The notes under the pieces were generated by a model. It was not told where the DNA came from and did not search any database. It saw nothing but the letters and a program-made list of their open reading frames with translations. 10,152 nt of DNA, taken from an uncultured Succinivibrio sp. (lineage in GTDB: Bacteria; Pseudomonadota; Gammaproteobacteria; Enterobacterales; Succinivibrionaceae). Positions 1-6,879 of the stretch are shown here, in pieces (position 1 is the stretch's first letter; each line of letters opens with the position of its first letter). The position numbers were made by a program, and so were the translations under genes. The DNA is taken from NCBI GenBank assembly GCA_902772715.1, contig CACYBT010000057.1:1-10152 (forward strand), in the 5' to 3' direction.

Positions 1-85
1 TGGTGCCCAGGACGAGACTTGAACTCGTACTCCCGGAAGAACTACCCCCTCAAAGTAGCGTGTCTACCAATTTCACCACCTGGGC
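1..85 (-). tRNA. tRNA-Leu, anticodon GAG
   Basis: Read on the minus strand, a complete cloverleaf can be drawn. The acceptor stem pairs 5' GCCCAGG with 3' CCTGGGC, followed by discriminator A and an encoded CCA that ends exactly at base 1. The anticodon stem is CTACT/GGTAG with loop TTGAGGG, giving anticodon GAG (plus-strand bases 49-51), which reads CUU and CUC leucine codons. The variable arm is long, as expected for a class II tRNA, and the T arm is ACGAG-TTCAAGT-CTCGT. The sequence closely resembles E. coli leuU. The 3' side lies at the window edge, so it is unknown whether more tRNAs follow in the same transcript. Confidence 0.97.
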
Positions 86-94
86 ACGACAGTA

Positions 95-122
95 ATGATA
101 TCAAAAAAAATTTATTTGTAAA
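95..122 (-). promoter_or_regulatory. Likely sigma-70 promoter of the tRNA-Leu gene
   Basis: On the minus strand TTTACA (117-122) and TATCAT (95-100) are separated by 16 bases. Transcription would start about 7 bases after the -10 box, leaving only a few bases of 5' leader before the tRNA. The region lies outside slt, so the tRNA can be transcribed independently of the gene before it. The box assignment is by eye only. Confidence 0.5.
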
Positions 123-180
123 GTAATATTTTGCTAAGAAGAAACAATCTGTTACCATTCACAGAAATTTTAACATTAAA

Positions 181-2442
181 CTAATAAATGTACTTCCTCT
201 CATGTGATTTTAAAAATGAGGAAGTCTTGCCAGTTAATAGTTTATGATAAATAACATCGTACAAAAGTACATTCTGCACATATAAGCGAGTTTCCTTAAA
301 AGGAATATTTTCCACAAACATAGCGGTATCACGTTTCATTCCATCTTGTGATTTCCAGTAATTTATACGATTAGGCCCTGCATTGTAGGCGGCGGCAGCT
401 AGGATACGATTATTGTCAAAGCGATTAAGCATATCTCTAAGATAGGCTGAGCCTAAACGGATGTTATTTTCGGGCACCACCAGATCGGCAGTACCATCAT
501 AGGCCCATGAATTCTTGCGAGAAACAAGTCTGGCTGTTTCTGGCATCAACTGCATCAACCCAACTGCACCCACCGGAGATTTGATAACAGGATTTAACAT
601 ACTCTCCTGACGTGAAATTCCATAGAGGAACGATAAAGGGACATCAGTTAAGTTTGAATATTTCCTGTATAAATCAAGATAGGCGGTTGGAAATCTGTAG
701 TCAAGAGCATCCCAGCGCTTACTTGCGACCACGAAACTTATGGCATAATTAATATTACCGGTATCCAAAGCCCACTGTGCCATAACCATAGCCTCATCAG
801 TTGAGGAATACTTGGCAATCTCTCTCCACTCTACATTAGCATTACTGTTATTCAGATTTCTAAACTCAAAGAAACGAATAGCTGCAGCATTGTTTTTAAC
901 AGTTTGTGGCCATTTAGCAGTTTGGGAAATACGTTCATGGTTGAAGGGAAGATCTTGACCTAACTCTGAGGCTGCAAGAAAACCAAAGAAACTCCTATCC
1001 TTTGCCACTTCAGACATCAGCCTTATCCCTTCGGACTTTTGGCCAAGTTCAATGGTTGCCCGGGCTTTCCAGTATCTCCAGTTGATTTCCCTTTTATCAT
1101 ATTCGGATAATTCATCATAGAGATTGTAGACAGCAAGCCACTGTGCATACCACACAGCCTTACGCATTCTTAGCAGTTTGATATCTTCGGTAAGTTCTGT
1201 AGCCGGAAGATTCTTGTCTACCCAATCTAGTTCTGAGGCTGATATGCGACTGTTTAAAAAGGCATAGGATAACACCTTGATAATATCGTTCTTTTCAGTA
1301 GAAGTCGGTTTAAATCTCGAATAAAAAGACTCCAACTGTGATTTTGCCTCACGCGGGTTAAGTCTAGCAAAGCGTTTAAAAACAATTATCGCAGCTCGAT
1401 GCGCATCCTGTCCTGCGGTATCCATCTCAAGGACATCTGTATATTTATCGTAATACCTCATGGCCTTTTCGACAGTAGAGGCATACTTAGAAGTCTGCAG
1501 ATTAGCGGCAAGACTCCTGGCGGTTGTCCCATAGTTACGATTTATAAAGGCATCTTCAAACTTTGAAAGCCGTGTATTGTCATTGAGATAACCATGCTGT
1601 CCCCACATGTAGATTAACCCAGAGCACCCAGAAGGATAAGGTTTTAACTGCTTGAACATTCTGTCAGCAAAGGCGGACGCTGAAGCATCTGCCTTGTTTA
1701 AATGCCATGAAGCCTCATAAAAGCGACACAGGTAGGCTTTCTCGGACTCCTTTAAATCAAGAGCCTCGTCATAAGGCTTGGTGTTATCCATCAGACTTAA
1801 AACATCTTTATAACGTCCAGCCTGAGCCATCACATCCACATACACCTTCTTTAAAAGAGAAACTAGTTCATGATGGTTGGAGTTTCTTATAAAATCCTCT
1901 ACCCTACTGAATTTATTTGGACTTGGATCAAGTGCCAGATCCCAATAATCAATCCAGATGGACAGTGGATAGTCAGACAGCTGATCATTTCTTAAACGCA
2001 AAGCAGTAGCATGATCTCCAGACTTAATAGCCCTCTCGGCATCCAAAAAATACTTGCGCTGGTTTACAAGCTTAGGAGTGGTTGGATACAGTGGATTGGT
2101 GGCAGCCAAATCAATCGAACTGCTGCTGACATATGAAGGTCTGCTCTCATTAGTGGAAGGCTTGTAACTAGTTGTATTACTATTTTTGGCTCTGCCATTA
2201 CTGCTACCTGGCTTGCTGTTTTTCTTGTTCTTGCTGCTTTTCTTGTTCTTGCTGCTTTTCTTGCTGTTTGAGTTTTTATTATTCTTGCTGGTATTTTTCC
2301 GCTTGTCATTTACTTTTTTTGAAGTCTTATGCTGCTGAGCCTTGACCTCAGAAGAGGCAGCATAGGCTCCACCAATATTCTGAGCAATAAATACCAATGA
2401 GACGCTTAATAATAGATATTTAAAGAATTTTGATACTTTCAT
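181..2442 (-). CDS. slt: Soluble lytic murein transglycosylase (Slt70 type) with Lys/Ser-rich linker
   Basis: The enzyme cleaves the MurNAc-GlcNAc bond of peptidoglycan in the periplasm and forms 1,6-anhydro-MurNAc ends during wall turnover. Residues 1-28 look like a signal peptide: a basic start, a hydrophobic LLLSVSLVFIA core, and AYA before the cleavage site. Residues about 39-98 are low-complexity Lys/Ser/Asn. From about 125 to 590 there is a helix-rich region like the Slt superhelical U and L domains. The C-terminal GH23 domain (about 600-735) has the catalytic motif SRQESMLNP with catalytic Glu613, then GLMQLMP (628-634) and AYNAGP (685-690). At 753 residues it is about 100 longer than E. 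coli Slt70, largely because of the linker. The ATG at 2440-2442 is chosen because the signal peptide begins there; no good Shine-Dalgarno sequence precedes it. The catalytic domain is intact, so the gene is probably functional. Confidence 0.95.
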   Translation of the reverse strand: MKVSKFFKYLLLSVSLVFIAQNIGGAYAASSEVKAQQHKTSKKVNDKRKNTSKNNKNSNSKKSSKNKKSSKNKKNSKPGSSNGRAKNSNTTSYKPSTNESRPSYVSSSSIDLAATNPLYPTTPKLVNQRKYFLDAERAIKSGDHATALRLRNDQLSDYPLSIWIDYWDLALDPSPNKFSRVEDFIRNSNHHELVSLLKKVYVDVMAQAGRYKDVLSLMDNTKPYDEALDLKESEKAYLCRFYEASWHLNKADASASAFADRMFKQLKPYPSGCSGLIYMWGQHGYLNDNTRLSKFEDAFINRNYGTTARSLAANLQTSKYASTVEKAMRYYDKYTDVLEMDTAGQDAHRAAIIVFKRFARLNPREAKSQLESFYSRFKPTSTEKNDIIKVLSYAFLNSRISASELDWVDKNLPATELTEDIKLLRMRKAVWYAQWLAVYNLYDELSEYDKREINWRYWKARATIELGQKSEGIRLMSEVAKDRSFFGFLAASELGQDLPFNHERISQTAKWPQTVKNNAAAIRFFEFRNLNNSNANVEWREIAKYSSTDEAMVMAQWALDTGNINYAISFVVASKRWDALDYRFPTAYLDLYRKYSNLTDVPLSFLYGISRQESMLNPVIKSPVGAVGLMQLMPETARLVSRKNSWAYDGTADLVVPENNIRLGSAYLRDMLNRFDNNRILAAAAYNAGPNRINYWKSQDGMKRDTAMFVENIPFKETRLYVQNVLLYDVIYHKLLTGKTSSFLKSHERKYIY
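2212..2265. repeat. 18-bp tandem repeat inside slt (three units)
   Basis: Three near-identical 18-bp units (2212-2229, 2230-2247, 2248-2265; unit CTTGCTGCTTTTCTTGTT on the plus strand) follow one another without gaps. The period is a multiple of three, so copy-number change keeps the frame. On the coding strand they encode a repeated hexapeptide like SKNKKS, within residues about 59-77 of the Slt protein. Differences between units are one or two bases, which suggests recent slippage. Confidence 0.85.
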
Positions 2443-2482
2443 AGTCTGTAAAAATAATCAGTTAATCATATAAAACACAGAT

Positions 2483-2511
2483 ATTATACAGTTTTATAAT
2501 GATTTTTTAAG
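2483..2511 (-). promoter_or_regulatory. Candidate slt promoter
   Basis: A perfect TATAAT lies on the minus strand at 2483-2488, about 40 bases before the slt start codon. At 17-base spacing upstream the -35 is only CTTAAA (2506-2511), a weak match. It lies between the terminator of the transporter cluster and slt, where a new promoter would be needed. Confidence 0.45.
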
Positions 2512-2570
2512 GAGTTTTTAGCTAATTGGTTATTCAGAACAGATTGTTGAATATTTATTAAGAGGCAGCT

Positions 2571-2605
2571 TAAAAATAATTCCCTCATATAAAATGAGGG
2601 AAAAA
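2571..2605 (-). terminator. Rho-independent terminator after the transporter triplet
   Basis: On the minus strand a perfect 9-bp stem TTCCCTCAT/ATGAGGGAA (2602-2594 with 2588-2580) closes a 5-base loop. It is followed by a U-rich run ATTATTTTTA. It starts a few bases after the stop codon of the last transporter gene. On the plus strand the run after the stem is A-rich, so it acts on leftward transcripts. Confidence 0.8.
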
Positions 2606-2609
2606 TTGC

Positions 2610-3995
2610 TTAGAAGAGGTCAATGTTGAAAACCTGCAAGTAACCGATGACAAGGATCACGGCAATAGCACTTGCTAGAATGTAGCGGTAATAGGTATAA
2701 AGCTTATAGGAAACTCTAAATCCTATACCCTTGTTGCACTCTTCAATATATCGCTCCCATTTCATACCACTCTTTGAGGTTACAAAAAGTACAAACACCA
2801 GAGAACCGATAGGTAAAATATTGTTGGAAACAAGGAAGTCAAAAAAATCAGTAATACCCGTACCATGCCCCAAAATAGACACATTGGAAAGGATGTTAAA
2901 GCCTAAAACTGGGAGTACCGATGCAACCAAAATAATAAGGCAATTGACAAGTACCGCCTTTTTACGTGTGATGCTGAACATTTCAAGGTTGGCGGCAATG
3001 ATATTTTCAAACACGGCAATTAAGGTTGAAACGGCTGCAATAAGCATAAAGAGGAAAAACAATGTTCCCCAGACACTGCCTAAAGTCATATTCGAGAATA
3101 CTGAGGTCATGGACACAAACAGCAGATTTGGACCGGCATCAGGATTGATACCATAGGTAAAGCAGGCAGGGAAAATCACAAAACCTGCAAGTAACGCAAT
3201 TGCAGTATCCAAAAAGGCAATAAACCAAGCCTCATTCAAAAGGCGATGGTGATCGGACATGTAGGAGCCAAAAATGGCGATACCTCCCATACCGGTAGAC
3301 AAGGTAAAAAATGCCTGTCCCATAGCCGCCCAAATTGCCTCTCCAAGATGATTCTCTAACTTCGATAAATCTGGTTTTAAATAGAAGGAAATACCGTCAG
3401 CAAATCCTGACATAGTGCAGGAACGTATTGCCATAAATATCAAAAGAACAATCAGCAGAATCATGAGAGGCTTGGTATAACGTTCTACTCCCTTTACCAG
3501 TCCCATGGCCACAATCATACAGGAAACAACAACTACAGTTGCCATACATGTAAACAGAATGACGGGATCGGACAAAATACCAGTAAAGGTGGCAATAGCC
3601 TCTTCCTTAGGCAGATTGTGAGGCACAGTACCAAAGGCAAAACGCAGAAAATAGTACAGCATCCAGCCGGTAATAATACCGTAGAAGGACAGCAAAATAT
3701 AGTTACCAGCAAGTTGCCACCATTTATTGTAATGCCATTTACTGTTCGGAGCCTCAAGATTATCGTAGCACATAGCAATGGAAGCCTTAGATGCACGACC
3801 AATAGCCAGTTCCACAGTCAGAAGCGGAATTCCCATAGCCAAAAGAAAAGCAATGTAAATCAGCACAAAAATTGCACCACCATATTGTCCAGTAATATAA
3901 GGGAATCTCCACACATTACCGATACCCACCGCACATCCTGCGGCAATCAGAATAAATCCTAGTCTTGATTTAAACTGTTCTCTGCTATCACTCAT
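2610..3995 (-). CDS. Sodium-dependent transporter, NSS/SNF family (third of three)
   Basis: This is an inner-membrane sodium-coupled symporter of the neurotransmitter:sodium symporter family (LeuT fold). The substrate is probably an amino acid or related amine but cannot be read from sequence. Visible features include the TM1 signature AVGIGNVWRFPY (22-33), which contains the Na+-ligand Asn27. Tyr105 in TM3 matches LeuT Tyr108. TM6 has FFTLSTGMG (229-237). TM8 has Ser323-Thr324, matching the Na2-site hydroxyls. Asp263 lies in TM7, where many bacterial relatives carry an acidic residue in place of chloride. Length 461 is shorter than LeuT and similar to compact bacterial NSS proteins. AGGA seven bases before the ATG supports the start. 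It follows the middle transporter gene by 21 bases and is followed by a terminator. Of the three it most resembles the middle copy. Confidence 0.93.
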   Translation of the reverse strand: MSDSREQFKSRLGFILIAAGCAVGIGNVWRFPYITGQYGGAIFVLIYIAFLLAMGIPLLTVELAIGRASKASIAMCYDNLEAPNSKWHYNKWWQLAGNYILLSFYGIITGWMLYYFLRFAFGTVPHNLPKEEAIATFTGILSDPVILFTCMATVVVVSCMIVAMGLVKGVERYTKPLMILLIVLLIFMAIRSCTMSGFADGISFYLKPDLSKLENHLGEAIWAAMGQAFFTLSTGMGGIAIFGSYMSDHHRLLNEAWFIAFLDTAIALLAGFVIFPACFTYGINPDAGPNLLFVSMTSVFSNMTLGSVWGTLFFLFMLIAAVSTLIAVFENIIAANLEMFSITRKKAVLVNCLIILVASVLPVLGFNILSNVSILGHGTGITDFFDFLVSNNILPIGSLVFVLFVTSKSGMKWERYIEECNKGIGFRVSYKLYTYYRYILASAIAVILVIGYLQVFNIDLF

Positions 3996-4016
3996 AATTA
4001 AATCCTAAATAAAAAA

Positions 4017-5402
4017 CTATGCTCTGCCAAAAATTTTAAAGTAGCCTACTGCAAGAACAACCACAATCAGGGTGGTCAGAATATATTTGAAATAGAATAA
4101 CAAAGCCTTTGGCATGGTAAATCCCTGCCCAATATTACACTCTTCAATAAAACGTTCCCAGCGCATACCGTTTTTGGCGCATACAAAAAGCACAAATACC
4201 ACAGAGCCAATAGGAAGAATATTGTTGGAAACCAAAAAATCAAAGAAATCCAAAATACCTGTATTAGAACCGATGATATGGACAAAGGATAAGACATTGA
4301 AACCTAACATTGGCAGCAATGACAGGGCAATGACAAAAAAGAAATTTATAACCACAGCCTTAACACGAGTCCATTTAAAGAGCTCCATACATCCGGCAAT
4401 CATATTCTCAAAGACGGCAATCATGGTAGATAGTGCGGCAATAAGCATAAAGAGAAAGAACATTGCTCCCCAGAAATTGCCAAAGGACATATTAGAGAAT
4501 ACTACCGCCATGGTAATAAACAACAGATTAGGACCTGCATCAGGATTAATACCATAGGTAAAGCAGGCTGGAAAAATGACAAAACCTGATAGTAAAGCAA
4601 CAATGGTATCAAAGGAGGCAATGAAAATCGCCTCATTTAGAATACGGTGGCGATTGGACATATAGCTGCCGAAGATAGCAATGGCACCAAAACCAACGGA
4701 CAGAGTAAAAAAGGCCTGGCCCATGGCTGCCCAGATAGCCTCACCTAGATTATCCTCAAGTTCAGAAAAATCAGGAGACAAATAGAAGGAAACACCTTCA
4801 CTAAAGCCATCCAGGGTACAGGAACGTACAGCCATAAAGAGCAGCAACAATGTCAGTATCACCATAAGCGGCTTGGTGAAACGTTCTACACCCTTGACCA
4901 CACCTAAGGCTACAATTGCAAAAGAGATGGCCACAGTGGCAAGCACACAGTAGAACATAGTATCAGGCTCGCCTAAAAGAGCACCAAAATTTGCTCCGGC
5001 ATCATCGCGATTAATCTGCTTTGGGATATCTCCTCCGGCAAAAGCAAGAAAATAATACAAAAACCAGCCGGCGACAACCACATAGAAGGCCATCAGAATA
5101 TAGTTACCTGAGAATTGCCACCATTTGTTGTGATGCCATAAGGCCCCTTTTTCCTCAAGGTTTTCATAGCACCTAGCAATCGAGCTACGTGAAGCACGTC
5201 CTAAGGCAAGTTCAACCGTTAAAAGCGGGATACCTACCGCCAGAAGAAAAAAGATATACAAAAGTACAAAATAAGCGCCACCATACTGACCTACGATATA
5301 AGGAAAACGCCAGACGTTTCCGATACCGACAGCGCAACCTGCTGCAATTAAGAGAAAACCCAGACGGGTTTTGAAAATTTCTCTTGAATTATTTGTTTCC
5401 AT
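4017..5402 (-). CDS. Sodium-dependent transporter, NSS/SNF family (second of three)
   Basis: The protein has the same family and the same 461-residue length as its neighbours. TM1 reads AVGIGNVWRFPY (24-35, Asn29). TM3 carries Tyr107. TM6 has FFTLSVGFG. TM7 has Asp265 before the SGFVIFPACF segment. TM8 has Ser325-Thr326. It shares with the downstream copy the stretches FTYGINPDAGPNLLF and FFDFLVSNNILPIGS, which differ clearly in the upstream copy, so these two are the closer pair. It probably imports an amino-acid-like solute with Na+ across the inner membrane; the substrate is unknown. The Shine-Dalgarno is weak (AGAGAT about 12 bases upstream), so translation may be helped by coupling to the upstream gene, 24 bases away. 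Confidence 0.93.
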   Translation of the reverse strand: METNNSREIFKTRLGFLLIAAGCAVGIGNVWRFPYIVGQYGGAYFVLLYIFFLLAVGIPLLTVELALGRASRSSIARCYENLEEKGALWHHNKWWQFSGNYILMAFYVVVAGWFLYYFLAFAGGDIPKQINRDDAGANFGALLGEPDTMFYCVLATVAISFAIVALGVVKGVERFTKPLMVILTLLLLFMAVRSCTLDGFSEGVSFYLSPDFSELEDNLGEAIWAAMGQAFFTLSVGFGAIAIFGSYMSNRHRILNEAIFIASFDTIVALLSGFVIFPACFTYGINPDAGPNLLFITMAVVFSNMSFGNFWGAMFFLFMLIAALSTMIAVFENMIAGCMELFKWTRVKAVVINFFFVIALSLLPMLGFNVLSFVHIIGSNTGILDFFDFLVSNNILPIGSVVFVLFVCAKNGMRWERFIEECNIGQGFTMPKALLFYFKYILTTLIVVVLAVGYFKIFGRA

Positions 5403-5426
5403 AAATGTAAAGATCTCTAGTTATAT

Positions 5427-6812
5427 TTATTTACCGAATATACCAATATAGCCCTGTATTAAAAGTAACACTATGATTAGTGGCAGCACATATTTGAAGT
5501 AAAACTGAAATTTGCGCGTCATTTTAAAACCGGAGCCAAGATTAGCCTCTGCTAAATATTTATCAAATCCCCATCCATATTTCCACGTTACATAAAAAAC
5601 ATAGATGATTGCACCAATTTGGAGAATATTCTGCGACAGAATAAAGTCGTATAGGTCAAGGATAACTGTCCCCTCGCCTAATGGTGTTATGAAGGACAGG
5701 ACATTAAATCCTAGGATCACCGGCAGACCTAACAGCAAAATAGCGACACAGTTAAACACTACGGCCTTTTTGCGGCTGATTTTCAGAATATCGGTACTTA
5801 TTCCCACAATATTCTCAAACACCGCAATCAGTGTCGAAATGGCAGCAAAGAGCATAAACATAAAGAAAAGTGCTCCCCACAGCTGTCCGCCCACCATATT
5901 GGAGAATACAGAAACAAGGGTTACAAAGATAAGTCCCGGTCCCTGACCTGGTTCTACAGCATAACTGAAGCAGGCTGGAAAAATAACGATACCAGCCAAA
6001 ATTGCCACTATAGAATCAAGCAGTGTGATTACCGAGGCTTCATAAGTTATGGATTTTTGCGAACTCATATACGAACCAAAAATCTGGATTGAACCCACGC
6101 CCAGCCCCAGAGTAAAAAAAGCCTGTCCCAATGCGGCATACAGCACTTCAAAAAGATTATTAAAGGTGATCTTGGAAAAATCCGGCATCAGGTAAAAGCG
6201 CATACCTTCAGCAAAGCCAGGCAGAAAGAAAGAACGGACAGACAAAAAGATGATGAGCAAAAAAAGCAGAACCATAAGAGGCTTGGTGATTTTCTCAACT
6301 CCCTCTTGAAGTCCAAAAGCACAGACAGAAAAAGCACCTACAGTCACCACCAGTGTACAGACTATCTGAGTGAGAGGATCACCGAGCATGGTGCCGAAAA
6401 TGCCTCCTGAATCAGCCTGACTCATAGGAGCAAGTGTAAAATCCCCCTTCAGCATTTTAATGGTATAGTACAGTATCCAGCCGGTGACCATGGTGTAAAA
6501 GGACATCAGAATGTAATTGCCGGCGATCATGAGATACTTGCCATAGTACCATTTGGTGTTGGGAGTGAGTGTTTCAAAGGATAGTCCCACGGAACGCCTT
6601 GAGGCGCGACCTACAGCAAGTTCAATAGTAAGTAGGGGGAATCCCAGCAGGATAAGAAAAGCAATGTAAATAATTACAAACACCGCACCCCCGTACTGTC
6701 CGGCAATATAAGGAAATCTCCATACATTGCCAAGACCAATGGCACAGCCTGCCGTTATCAGTAAAAACCCCAAGCGTGAGGCAAATTGCTCTCGAGAACT
6801 GTTGTTATCCAT
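5427..6812 (-). CDS. Sodium-dependent transporter, NSS/SNF family (first of three)
   Basis: This is the most divergent member of the triplet, again 461 residues when started at the ATG at 6810-6812 (MDNNSSREQF). The frame stays open to a TTG at 6854. That extension would translate through the pnp terminator hairpin and adds a tail its paralogues lack, so the ATG is preferred. TM1 has AIGLGNVWRFPY (24-35, Asn29). TM3 has Tyr106. TM6 has FFTLGLGVG. TM7 has Asp266. TM8 has Ser326-Thr327. Differences from the other two, such as EPGQGPGLIF in place of NPDAGPNLLF and GLG for S.G in TM6, suggest a different substrate. There is no recognisable Shine-Dalgarno: the eight bases ending at the A of the ATG are all A, preceded by the terminator U-tract. 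It was probably the ancestor or an early duplicate of the other copies. Confidence 0.92.
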   Translation of the reverse strand: MDNNSSREQFASRLGFLLITAGCAIGLGNVWRFPYIAGQYGGAVFVIIYIAFLILLGFPLLTIELAVGRASRRSVGLSFETLTPNTKWYYGKYLMIAGNYILMSFYTMVTGWILYYTIKMLKGDFTLAPMSQADSGGIFGTMLGDPLTQIVCTLVVTVGAFSVCAFGLQEGVEKITKPLMVLLFLLIIFLSVRSFFLPGFAEGMRFYLMPDFSKITFNNLFEVLYAALGQAFFTLGLGVGSIQIFGSYMSSQKSITYEASVITLLDSIVAILAGIVIFPACFSYAVEPGQGPGLIFVTLVSVFSNMVGGQLWGALFFMFMLFAAISTLIAVFENIVGISTDILKISRKKAVVFNCVAILLLGLPVILGFNVLSFITPLGEGTVILDLYDFILSQNILQIGAIIYVFYVTWKYGWGFDKYLAEANLGSGFKMTRKFQFYFKYVLPLIIVLLLIQGYIGIFGK

Positions 6813-6822
6813 TTTTTTTACC

Positions 6823-6846
6823 AAAAAAAAGGCCCGAACTCGAGCC
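6823..6846 (-). terminator. Rho-independent terminator of rpsO-pnp
   Basis: On the minus strand GGCTCG-AGTT-CGGGCC (6846-6831) forms a GC-rich 6-bp stem, with one G-U pair and a tetraloop. Eight consecutive Ts (6830-6823) follow immediately. It lies about 22 bases after the pnp stop codon. Its U-tract ends only 11 bases before the start codon of the first transporter gene, which is unusual. Confidence 0.9.
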
Positions 6847-6860
6847 TTTATCAAAAACCT

Positions 6861-6879
6861 ATAATGCCTTAGGCATTAT
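6861..6879 (-). other. Perfect hairpin centred on the pnp stop codon
   Basis: ATAATGCC and GGCATTAT are perfect reverse complements flanking TAA, the pnp stop codon, so the stop triplet is the loop of an 8-bp stem. The main terminator follows about 15 bases later. There is no U-tract here, so by itself it is not a terminator. It could stabilise the 3' end of the message or be chance. Confidence 0.6.

Noticed and set aside
191..225. Inverted repeat ACTTCCTC/GAGGAAGT at the 3' end of slt, considered as a terminator
   Set aside because: It lies inside the coding sequence, has a long loop, and no U-run follows on either strand.
2731..5946. Plus-strand open frames opposite the three transporter genes
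   Set aside because: They are antisense shadows recurring at equivalent positions in the paralogues and have no ribosome binding sites.
6813..6854. A 475-residue version of the first transporter starting at TTG 6854
   Set aside because: The extra 14 residues would be encoded by the pnp terminator hairpin and U-tract. Starting at the ATG at 6812 gives 461 residues, matching both paralogues and their N-termini.
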